Source: a bacterium
GTDB taxonomy: Bacteria > Hinthialibacterota > Hinthialibacteria > OLB16
Reading direction: 5' to 3'
NCBI GenBank assembly: GCA_022072055.1
Contig: JAJVIK010000002.1
Location: 388,158-452,157 of the forward strand
DNA length: 64,000 nucleotides
Positions 37,287 through 45,237 of this stretch are shown piece after piece. The position numbers were made by a program, and so were the translations under genes. The notes under the pieces were generated by a model. The model was given only the letters and a program-made list of their open reading frames with translations, did not search any database and was not told the DNA's origin. Numbering within the stretch: the stretch's first letter is position 1; each line of letters starts with the position of its first letter.

Positions 37287-39819
37287 CGCTGTTGGCGCGA
37301 GACATTGCCTGAGGTGGAGCGAATTCTTCCTCCTCTGCTTAATGCTCCCGTTGTCCGCCTTGACCGCCTCAGCTGAGGAAGAGGCGATGGAGGACACTCT
37401 CCGGATTGATGTCACGGAAGGGCTCCCATCGGAATACGGACGGGTGGAGGAAATTGTCTTCGCGGTGCGCCAGCCGGGCAAGGATGGGCACTGGTACGCC
37501 AACTTCGGGTATTACGCCGAAAACACGGAACGTCTGACATATGGAGACGGCGGGCGGCTGTGCAAGCTGAACCTCAAAACGGGGCAAGTCACCCACCTCA
37601 TCGACGACCCCACTGGCGGAGTGCGCGATCCACAAGTCGATTACGACGCGAGGAAGATCCTCTTTTCCTATCGGAAGGGCGGTTCTCCCCACTATCACCT
37701 GTATGAAGTCGATTTGGATGGCGGCCACCTCCGTCAGCTCACCGACGGCGATTGCGATGACATTGAACCGAGCTACCTTCCGGACGGTGGCATTGTGTTC
37801 TGCTCCAGCCGCTGCAACCGTTGGGTGAACTGTTGGCTCACTCAGGTGGCGATCCTGTACCGCTGTGAGGCCGATGGCGGAAATGTCCGGCAAATCTCCA
37901 GCAGCGGCGAACACGACAACACCCCCTGGCCGCTCCCGGATGGGAGAATCCTCTATCAGCGCTGGGAATATGTGGACCGCAGTCAGGTCCACTACCACCA
38001 CCTCTGGACCATGAATCCGGATGGGACCAACCAGATGGTCTTCTTCGGGAACCTGAATCCGGGGATCGTGATGATCGACGCCAAACCGATCCCCGGGACT
38101 AACAGGATTCTGGCGAGTTTCTCCCCCGGTCATGGAACCAAGGAGCATGACGGCGTGGTGACCATTGTCGATCCGAGCGCCGGTCCGGATGATCCGACCC
38201 GCGCGCGGCCGGTTCATCCGTCGCGCCGGTTCCGCGACCCCTACCCGATCGCAAGCAAACTGTTCATCGCGGCGCACCGCGGGAAGCTCGTGTTGCTGAA
38301 CGAAGACGGACTCACCCGGAAGCTCTTCGAGCTGTCCGAGTTCGACAGCCTCGCGGGCCTGGAGTGTCACGAACCGCGTCCGGTTGCGCCTCGGCCTCGA
38401 GATCTTGTCATACCGCCCAAGAGCGACCCGGAAAAAGAGACCGGGCGGCTCGTTCTGTCAAACATCTATGAGGGTCGGAACATGGAGGGGGTGAGTAAGG
38501 GGGAGATCAAGAAACTCCTGGTGCTGGAGTCCCTTCCCAAACCGATCAACTTCACCGGGGGCATGGAGCCGCTCAGCTATGGGGGAACCTTCACCCTGGA
38601 GCGCGTGCTGGGGACCGTGCCGGTGGAGCCGGATGGCTCGGCCTATTTTGAGATCCCCGCCCTGCGGAGCGTGTTCCTGGTGGCGCTGGATGATCGTGAC
38701 CTCTCGGTTAAGCGGATGCAGAGCTTTCTCACCGTGCAGCCGGGAGAAGTGGTCGGCTGTGTCGGGTGTCACGAGCAACGGACCCGAACGCTGATGCCGC
38801 CTCGAGGCGATCTCATGGCGCTGGACCACCCCCCCAGCAAGATTGAACCCATCCCAGGAGTCCCCGATGTATTCGATTTTCCGCGTGACATTCAACCCAT
38901 TCTGGACCGGCATTGCGTGGGATGCCACGGTTACGAGGGGACTGAAAAGGGCGGACCGCGCGCGGGTGGAGTGATCCTGTCCGGGGATCGCGGTCCCATG
39001 TTTTCGCACAGCTATTTCACGCTCAGCGCGCGACTGCAGCTGGCCGACGGACGCAACCGGCCGGTGAGCAACTATCCGCCGCGCGGCATCGGCAGCTCGG
39101 CCAGCTCACTGATGAAAAAGATCGATGAAGGGCATCAAGGCGTTCGGCTTGCTCCGCTCGATCGGGACATGGTTCGACTCTGGATCGACACGGGGGGACC
39201 CTACCCTGGGACTTACGCCGGTCTTGGTTGCGGCATGATCGGCGGCTACGCCGAGAATGTTCTGGATCGCTCCGATCTGGAGTGGCCCAGCATGCGGGCG
39301 GCGCTGGACGCCATGGAGTCACGCTGCGGGAACTGCCACAGAGGGACCTTGGCGCTTCCCTCATCCCCCTCGGATGACATGGACATGCCGCCCTGGGCGA
39401 TCAAGTACGATGACCCGCGTTTGCGCTTTTCGCGCCACATCCTCTACAACCTGACCCACCCCGAGTTATCGCTGCTCCTTCTGGCGCCTCTTGCAAAGGA
39501 AGCAGGGGGGCATGGGATCTGCCATGCCCTGTCAGAAGGTTCGGAGACCACCGCGCAGTCACCGCCCGTTTTCAACGATCCGAACGACGCCGACTACAGG
39601 ACCATCCTTGCGGCCATTCGCGACGCGAAGGATCGCCTTGAACAGATCAAGCGGTTCGACATGCCCGGTTTCTCACCTCGGCAAGAATATGTCCGCGAGA
39701 TGCGCCGCTATGGGATCTTGCCGGGAGAAGGTGACCTGGACCAGGCGCTTGATCCCTATGTCCTTGATCGGGCCTACTGGCAATCTCTTTGGCACCAACC
39801 CTCGGGGGGAACTCGATGA
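37273..39819 (+). CDS. HzsA-like propeller cytochrome, three heme c motifs
   Basis: About 848 residues. ATG 37273 precedes a signal peptide (FFLLCLMLPLSALTASAEE) and overlaps the upstream paralog. Propeller repeats include YPYKEVDLDG-like blades such as GHLRQLTDGDCDDIEPSYLP and HLWTMNPDGTNQMV. The HzsA-like middle domain has VLGTVPVEPDGSAYFEIPAL. Three CxxCH sites are seen: CVGCH at ~496, CVGCH at ~548 and CGNCH at ~685. The third is extra relative to its two paralogs. The next gene starts in an ATGA overlap. It is exported and probably electron-transferring or oxidative; no substrate is known. Confidence 0.8.
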   Translation: MMEDDAVGARHCLRWSEFFLLCLMLPLSALTASAEEEAMEDTLRIDVTEGLPSEYGRVEEIVFAVRQPGKDGHWYANFGYYAENTERLTYGDGGRLCKLNLKTGQVTHLIDDPTGGVRDPQVDYDARKILFSYRKGGSPHYHLYEVDLDGGHLRQLTDGDCDDIEPSYLPDGGIVFCSSRCNRWVNCWLTQVAILYRCEADGGNVRQISSSGEHDNTPWPLPDGRILYQRWEYVDRSQVHYHHLWTMNPDGTNQMVFFGNLNPGIVMIDAKPIPGTNRILASFSPGHGTKEHDGVVTIVDPSAGPDDPTRARPVHPSRRFRDPYPIASKLFIAAHRGKLVLLNEDGLTRKLFELSEFDSLAGLECHEPRPVAPRPRDLVIPPKSDPEKETGRLVLSNIYEGRNMEGVSKGEIKKLLVLESLPKPINFTGGMEPLSYGGTFTLERVLGTVPVEPDGSAYFEIPALRSVFLVALDDRDLSVKRMQSFLTVQPGEVVGCVGCHEQRTRTLMPPRGDLMALDHPPSKIEPIPGVPDVFDFPRDIQPILDRHCVGCHGYEGTEKGGPRAGGVILSGDRGPMFSHSYFTLSARLQLADGRNRPVSNYPPRGIGSSASSLMKKIDEGHQGVRLAPLDRDMVRLWIDTGGPYPGTYAGLGCGMIGGYAENVLDRSDLEWPSMRAALDAMESRCGNCHRGTLALPSSPSDDMDMPPWAIKYDDPRLRFSRHILYNLTHPELSLLLLAPLAKEAGGHGICHALSEGSETTAQSPPVFNDPNDADYRTILAAIRDAKDRLEQIKRFDMPGFSPRQEYVREMRRYGILPGEGDLDQALDPYVLDRAYWQSLWHQPSGGTR

Positions 39820-41648
39820 GAAGCTCACGTCACATCCGTCCACTGATCTGCGCCGCCCTGTTTGCCCACGGCGCTTGGTGCCAGGACTACCTCTCTCCAC
39901 TTGCGCTGGCGGCTGACCCCGCGCGTGGGACTCTCTATATCGCGGAGTTTACAGGGCATCGCGTGGATGTCTTTGATATCCGCGCCTGTACGGTTACCGC
40001 CGCCATCGCGGTTTCCGGTCCACCCAGCGGGCTCGCGGTGTCGCCTGACTCGAACAAGTTGTATGTCACCCTGGCCTCTCCGGAGGGACAGGTCGCCATA
40101 ATCGACCTCAAGACAAATCAAGTCGTGGAACAGATCCGCATGGGGCACACTCCCGCCGCCCCGGTGCTCGATCCGGAGGGGAAGCGACTGTTTGTCTGTT
40201 GCCGTTTTGAAAACAAGTTGAAAGCGGTGGATCTGGAAACTCACAAGGTCTCGGCTGAGATCAACGCGCTTCGTGAACCCTTCGCCGCCGCGATCACCCC
40301 CGATGGAAAGACCCTCATGGTCGCGAACCTGCTCCCCGAGGGGCCCTCCAACGCCGACATTGTGGCGGGGGCGGTGACCCTGATCGACACGGCTTCCATG
40401 AAAGTCGCCGCGAATATCCGTCTCCCCAACGGGAGCACCGCGCTGCAGGGAATCTGCATCTCGCCGGACGGCAAATTCGCTTATGTGACCCACACCCTCG
40501 GAAGGTACCGCCTCCCCGCCACGCAGATCGACCGAGGTTGGATCAACACCAACGCGGTCAGCATGGTGGATGTTGAGAAGAGGACTTTCTTGAACACATT
40601 CCTTCTGGACAACATCGATCAGGGGGCCGCCAACCCTTGGGGAGTCGTCTGCACGCCGGATGGCTGCTTCCTTTGTGTGGCCGAAGCGGGAGGCCATGAG
40701 GTCAGCGTGATTGATCGCGAGGGCCTCCACGAAAAGCTGGCCAAGGTCGCGGCGGGTGAAAGAGTCTCCGAGACCACACTGGCTTGGGAAGATGTTCCCA
40801 ACGATCTGGCCTTCCTGGTGGGATTGCGCAAGCGGGTTCCGCTTGAGGGCAAGGGGCCTCGCGGGATTGCGGTTGTGGGCCGGGCGGCTTATGTCGCCGA
40901 ATACTTTTCCGACAGTATCGGCATAGTCGATCTGAATTCCGATTCATCCGCCAAGGCGCGCGCGATTCCCCTTGGGCCACCTCTCCCCATCACCCCGGTT
41001 CGTTGGGGGGAAATGCTGTTTCATGACGCCTCCATCTGTTTTCAGCGGTGGCAGAGCTGCGCGAGCTGCCATCCGGGTGAGGCGCGGGTGGATGGACTCA
41101 ACTGGGACCTCTTGAACGATGGGATCGGCACCCCCAAGAACACCAAGAGCATGCTCTTCGCCCACCAAGCCCCTCCCACCACGATTACGGGAATCCGACC
41201 GAGCGCGGAAACCTCGGTCCGCGCGGGGATTCGGAACATCCTGTTCGCCACCCGTCCGGATGAGGAAGCCTCGGCCATCGATGCTTACCTCAAGTCCCTT
41301 GTTCCGGCGCCCAGTCCCCGGCTGGTGAACGGCCAATTGAGCGAGAGCGCCCGACGGGGACGTGAGGTCTTCGAGAAAGCGCGTTGCGCCACTTGCCACA
41401 AGGGTCCGCTCTACACCGACATGCTGAAATACGATGTCGGGACGGGACGCGGCAACGAGGCGGACAAAGCCTTCGACACCCCGACCCTTGCCGAGGTCTG
41501 GCGGACCGCGCCGTACCTTTACGATGGACGCGCGGCGGACATGCGCGAGCTCCTGACCATTCACAATTGGAAGGACAGGCACGGGACAACCTCGGAATTG
41601 ACCGACCAAGAGCTGAACGACCTGATCGAGTTCCTCCTGTCGATCTGA
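39816..41648 (+). CDS. Beta-propeller fused to a di-heme MauG/cytochrome c peroxidase-like domain
   Basis: About 610 residues with a signal peptide (IRPLICAALFAHGAWC). Residues ~25-370 are a YncE-like propeller (GPPSGLAVSPDSNKLYVTL, FAAAITPDGKTLMVANLL). The C-terminal ~220 residues resemble the bacterial cytochrome c peroxidase/MauG family. They have CASCH at ~415 and CATCH at ~524, and FDTPTLAEVWRTAPYLYDGR matches the family's 'TPtLrglw.taPYfHdGr', with Tyr-Asp where His-Asp is common. It may oxidise or reduce a partner, perhaps the neighbouring HzsA-like proteins. The start overlaps the previous stop as ATGA. RidA-like gene follows after 23 bases. Confidence 0.82.
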   Translation: MRSSRHIRPLICAALFAHGAWCQDYLSPLALAADPARGTLYIAEFTGHRVDVFDIRACTVTAAIAVSGPPSGLAVSPDSNKLYVTLASPEGQVAIIDLKTNQVVEQIRMGHTPAAPVLDPEGKRLFVCCRFENKLKAVDLETHKVSAEINALREPFAAAITPDGKTLMVANLLPEGPSNADIVAGAVTLIDTASMKVAANIRLPNGSTALQGICISPDGKFAYVTHTLGRYRLPATQIDRGWINTNAVSMVDVEKRTFLNTFLLDNIDQGAANPWGVVCTPDGCFLCVAEAGGHEVSVIDREGLHEKLAKVAAGERVSETTLAWEDVPNDLAFLVGLRKRVPLEGKGPRGIAVVGRAAYVAEYFSDSIGIVDLNSDSSAKARAIPLGPPLPITPVRWGEMLFHDASICFQRWQSCASCHPGEARVDGLNWDLLNDGIGTPKNTKSMLFAHQAPPTTITGIRPSAETSVRAGIRNILFATRPDEEASAIDAYLKSLVPAPSPRLVNGQLSESARRGREVFEKARCATCHKGPLYTDMLKYDVGTGRGNEADKAFDTPTLAEVWRTAPYLYDGRAADMRELLTIHNWKDRHGTTSELTDQELNDLIEFLLSI

Positions 41649-41671
41649 GGCGGCCCGTGAAAGAGAAAGTG

Positions 41672-42769
41672 ATGAGAGAAACCGCTACCGAGGGAATCCG
41701 GACATTCACGCTGAGGCGGACCTTCGGCGAGGAGCGCTTCATCAGCCTCCCGCGCGCGGAGGGCGACTCCGCAGAGGTTCTTTTCGAGCGCGCGGTCTCG
41801 TTTCTGGAAGAGAGCGAGGCCTCCCTGGTCTCGGTGGAAGGCTACGGGATTCCGGGGGATTCGAGCGAAAACATCCGAACCTTGAAATCGGCGCTCGGTG
41901 GGGAGGGTTTTCCGATCACCTGGATCACTCCAACCCCTGGGGAGTTGTCGCTTGGGGGCCTTCAGGCGTGGGCGGTGAGCGGAGCGCGGGTTGAACCGAT
42001 CCGGATGGATGGACAGGTTGTCGGAAGTTGGTTTGAGGATGACCGCGCGCGTTACCTGCGCTTGGGGGGAATCATCTCCGAATCGACCGAACAAGCCAGG
42101 GACGGTCAAGCCAGGCGCGTGTTCCGGGCTCTTGAGAAAGGGCTGGAGGCTGCGGGCATGTCCTTCGCCGATGTGGTCCGCACCTGGTTTTTCATCAAGG
42201 AGATAGATGATTGGTATGCCGCCTTCAATCGGACTCGAGATGAGTTCTTTGCCGAATCGGAGATCCATGTTCGACTGATACCGGCCAGCACGGGCGTCGG
42301 ATGCGTGGATCCCTCGGGCCCCTCCCTGGTGGGTGGGCTGCTCGCCGTTCGGCCCAAGGACTCGAGGGTGTCTTCGCGGTCCGTGCCGTCGCCGTTGCAA
42401 GGGTCTCCCCTCGAATACGGCAGCTCCTTCAGCCGAGCCATGGAGGTCAACGCTCCCGACCATCGCCGTCTGCTCATATCAGGGACCGCCAGCATCTCCG
42501 GCGATGGACGCACGGTCTCTCCGGATGACACGGAGGGGCAGATCGCCAAGACCTGGGAGGTGGTCGAGTCCATCCTGAGCTCTCGCGGAATGGGATGGAG
42601 AGATGTCTCGCGGGGGATCGCTTATTTCAAACAACCCTCGGATTCGATCCTGTTCGAGAGGTTCCTGGAAACCCGGGGGATTTCTTTTCCGACAGTGTTC
42701 CATCACGCCGACATCTGCCGTCGGGACCTGCTTTTTGAACTCGAAGCGGACGCGATCCAGGAGTCGTGA
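41672..42769 (+). CDS. Two-domain RidA (YjgF/UK114)-like protein, chorismatase-like
   Basis: About 365 residues, no signal peptide, so probably cytoplasmic. Two RidA-type segments are visible. The first holds RYLRLGGIIS and ALEKGLEAAGMSFADVVRTW. The second holds LLISGTASISGDGRTVS, WEVVESILSSRGMGWRDV and FHHADICRRDLLFELEADAI. The tandem arrangement and the C-terminal ICRRDLLFELEA resemble chorismatase (FkbO/Hyg5) proteins more than single-domain imine deaminases. ATG 41672 is chosen, with an in-frame GTG at 41657. Its place among exported cytochrome genes is odd and may mark a dedicated cytoplasmic step or cofactor. Reaction unknown. Confidence 0.65.
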   Translation: MRETATEGIRTFTLRRTFGEERFISLPRAEGDSAEVLFERAVSFLEESEASLVSVEGYGIPGDSSENIRTLKSALGGEGFPITWITPTPGELSLGGLQAWAVSGARVEPIRMDGQVVGSWFEDDRARYLRLGGIISESTEQARDGQARRVFRALEKGLEAAGMSFADVVRTWFFIKEIDDWYAAFNRTRDEFFAESEIHVRLIPASTGVGCVDPSGPSLVGGLLAVRPKDSRVSSRSVPSPLQGSPLEYGSSFSRAMEVNAPDHRRLLISGTASISGDGRTVSPDDTEGQIAKTWEVVESILSSRGMGWRDVSRGIAYFKQPSDSILFERFLETRGISFPTVFHHADICRRDLLFELEADAIQES

Positions 42770-42812
42770 CAACGGAGATCAGCAAACCGGAGCGGTTAAA
42801 GGAGGGTCCATC

Positions 42813-45173
42813 ATGGCGCGAATCGAAAGGAGCCTGAACCACGGTCGAGGGTTGTGCTTTCCCCGCCTGTGCGGAATTGCCCTCATTCTGGGCGTGGCTT
42901 TCTGCGCGCGCGCCACGGCTGAGCGGAGTCTGAGGGATCTGATCGAAGCGGATTGGGTGGACCGCGACCAGGAATACCGCGCCGCAAACGGCGCGGAATC
43001 GTTTTCCCTCGCGCACACACGGAGCATTCTGGAACGCGCGGAGAGGGTCACGGCGCGGCTTGCTCCGAGCGCGGCCGCCGCGCGCCTCGAGGCCCTGCGC
43101 GTTGAGCTTGAAGCTTTGAAGAAAGATCTCGCTCGCGTGGAATCCATGCCGGAGGCGAGCGAAGAAACGCGGGGAAGGCTTTATCTTTCCGCCCGAGAAG
43201 TTGCGCGTCGGATTGCCTTCACCAATCCGCTCCTGGATATGGACAAGATTCTCTTCATCAAACGTCACCACCCCAAAGGGGTTTTTCATATGTGCGACCA
43301 GTTCTATGGATTCAACGCGGTTTCCGGTGGAGGTCTCTATGTCCTGGCCGATCCGTTCGGCGAGGCCCCCAAGGTGATCGACCTGTTGAAAGACTCGGTG
43401 GTCGAGTCGGGCCGTCTCAAAGGGCGGAAGCTGGAAGGCGGGGCATTCCTTTCCCCGGAGCTGTCGTTCGACGGGAAGACCATCCTGTTCGCTTATTCCG
43501 AGGCGAAGGGGAAGGATCTCGAGTGGACACCCGAAAGCTGTTTCCACCTGTTCCGGGTGAACATCGATGGGACCGGGCTGGTTCAGCTCACCGATGGCCC
43601 TTGGGATGATTTCGATCCCTGCTTTCTTCCCGATGGGCGCGTGGCCTTCATCAGCGAACGCCGCGGAGGGTATCTCCGCTGTGGCCGCCACTGCCCCACG
43701 TACACCCTGTATGGGATGGACTCGGATGGAACCAACATCACCTGTCTGAGCTTTCATGAGACGCACGAGTGGCAGCCGAGCGTGGCGAACGACGGCATGC
43801 TTGTGTACACGCGCTGGGACTATGTGGATCGGGACACGAATATCGCCCACCACATCTGGATTTGTTTCCCGGATGGACGCGACCCGCGCTCCTTTCACGG
43901 CAACTATCCCAACCGAAGGGAAGATCGGCCCTGGATGGAGATGGACATCCGCGCCATTCCCGGCTCGCGGAAATTCGTGGCCACCGCGGCCGCGCATCAC
44001 GGTCACGCCCTCGGATCGCTGGTGTTGATCAATCCGGAGGTTGAAGATGACGGCTCCATGTCCCAGCTTGCGAGGCTGACGCCCGAGGTCCCTTTCCCGG
44101 AGGCGGAGAGGAACATTCGCCCGATCAAGGATTGCATGGTCTATGGAACCGCTTGGCCGCTCAGCGAGCAGGATTTTCTGTGCGTTTATGACTCGCGGGC
44201 CTCGAATCACGGGATCTATTGGATCGACGCCGAGGGAAACCGGGAACTGGTTTATCGCGATCCAACCATCCCCTGCCTTTCCCCGATGCCGCTTCGGTCC
44301 CGGCCCACTCCGCCCGTGATCCCCAGACAAACGGGGGGAGAGGTTCCCGCCACCATCGCGCTGATGAATGTGTACAACAGCGACTTCGAATGGCCCGAGG
44401 GAACCCAGATCGCTTCCCTCAGGGTCCTGCAGGTCTTGCCCAAGACCACTCCACCCCCCAATGAACCGAGGATCGGAGTCGCCGAACAAACCAACGCCCG
44501 CGCGGTGTTGGGGACTGTCCCGGTGGAAAGCGACGGCAGCGCGTATTTCGAGGCGCCCGTTGGCAAGGAGCTCTATTTCCAGGCCCTCGACCCAAATGGC
44601 CTGGCGGTTCAGTCCATGCGCTCGGGAACCTATCTCCACCCGGGAGAGAGACTCACGTGCCTGGGATGCCATGAGCCCAAACATCGCGCCCCGACCCGGA
44701 CCCCTGAGGTTCCGCTCGCGCTCCAGCGGCCTCCCTCGCGGATCGAACCGGATCTCGATGGCTCCAACCCCTTCAGTTTTGTTCGATTGGTTCAACCGGT
44801 CTTGGACCGTCACTGTGTCGGCTGCCACCAGAAAGAGGGAGCCTTGGATTTGGCGGGAGTGATCGAGGGGGATTACGGCTGGACACGCGCCTACCGCAAT
44901 CTGGCGGGCGAGTATGGCTTCTACTTCCATGTCCGAAACGGCTCTTTTCCGGATGGGGATCATGGCGGCGGCCGGACTCTTCCGGGTCGATTTGGAGCGC
45001 GCGCCTCGAAACTGCTCGGATACCTGAACGCCAACCATTACGGAGTCCACCTTTCACCCGAGGAATCCCACCGGGTGACCCTGTGGCTCGACTGCAACTC
45101 CGAGTTTTACGGCGCGTACGAGGATCCGGAGGCCCAGGCCAGGGGCGAGAGGGTGATCCCCTCGCTCGATTAG
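42813..45173 (+). CDS. HzsA-like propeller cytochrome, two heme c motifs
   Basis: About 786 residues. ATG 42813 follows AAAGGAGG and opens a signal peptide (CGIALILGVAFCARATA). A helical domain (~40-130) matches the same segment of the first paralog; both share RDxxEADW near the mature N-terminus. Then come propeller blades (FFDPCFLPDG-type, TDGPWDDFDPCFLPDGRVAF) and the middle domain with AVLGTVPVESDGSAYFEAP. Heme motifs are CLGCH at ~616 and CVGCH at ~668. It lacks the discoidin domain of the first paralog and the third heme of the second. It is separated from the others by the MauG-like and RidA-like genes and is followed by a GH106-like gene. Confidence 0.8.
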   Translation: MARIERSLNHGRGLCFPRLCGIALILGVAFCARATAERSLRDLIEADWVDRDQEYRAANGAESFSLAHTRSILERAERVTARLAPSAAAARLEALRVELEALKKDLARVESMPEASEETRGRLYLSAREVARRIAFTNPLLDMDKILFIKRHHPKGVFHMCDQFYGFNAVSGGGLYVLADPFGEAPKVIDLLKDSVVESGRLKGRKLEGGAFLSPELSFDGKTILFAYSEAKGKDLEWTPESCFHLFRVNIDGTGLVQLTDGPWDDFDPCFLPDGRVAFISERRGGYLRCGRHCPTYTLYGMDSDGTNITCLSFHETHEWQPSVANDGMLVYTRWDYVDRDTNIAHHIWICFPDGRDPRSFHGNYPNRREDRPWMEMDIRAIPGSRKFVATAAAHHGHALGSLVLINPEVEDDGSMSQLARLTPEVPFPEAERNIRPIKDCMVYGTAWPLSEQDFLCVYDSRASNHGIYWIDAEGNRELVYRDPTIPCLSPMPLRSRPTPPVIPRQTGGEVPATIALMNVYNSDFEWPEGTQIASLRVLQVLPKTTPPPNEPRIGVAEQTNARAVLGTVPVESDGSAYFEAPVGKELYFQALDPNGLAVQSMRSGTYLHPGERLTCLGCHEPKHRAPTRTPEVPLALQRPPSRIEPDLDGSNPFSFVRLVQPVLDRHCVGCHQKEGALDLAGVIEGDYGWTRAYRNLAGEYGFYFHVRNGSFPDGDHGGGRTLPGRFGARASKLLGYLNANHYGVHLSPEESHRVTLWLDCNSEFYGAYEDPEAQARGERVIPSLD

Positions 45174-45237
45174 AGCGCCGAGAGCTCGGACGCATGACTA
45201 AGACAAACGAATTCCAACGAGCACCAAGGAGTGGAAC

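Noticed and set aside
42627..45050. 807-codon minus-strand frame opposite the third HzsA-like gene
   Set aside because: The plus-strand frame has heme motifs, a signal peptide and a ribosome site; the antisense frame has none.
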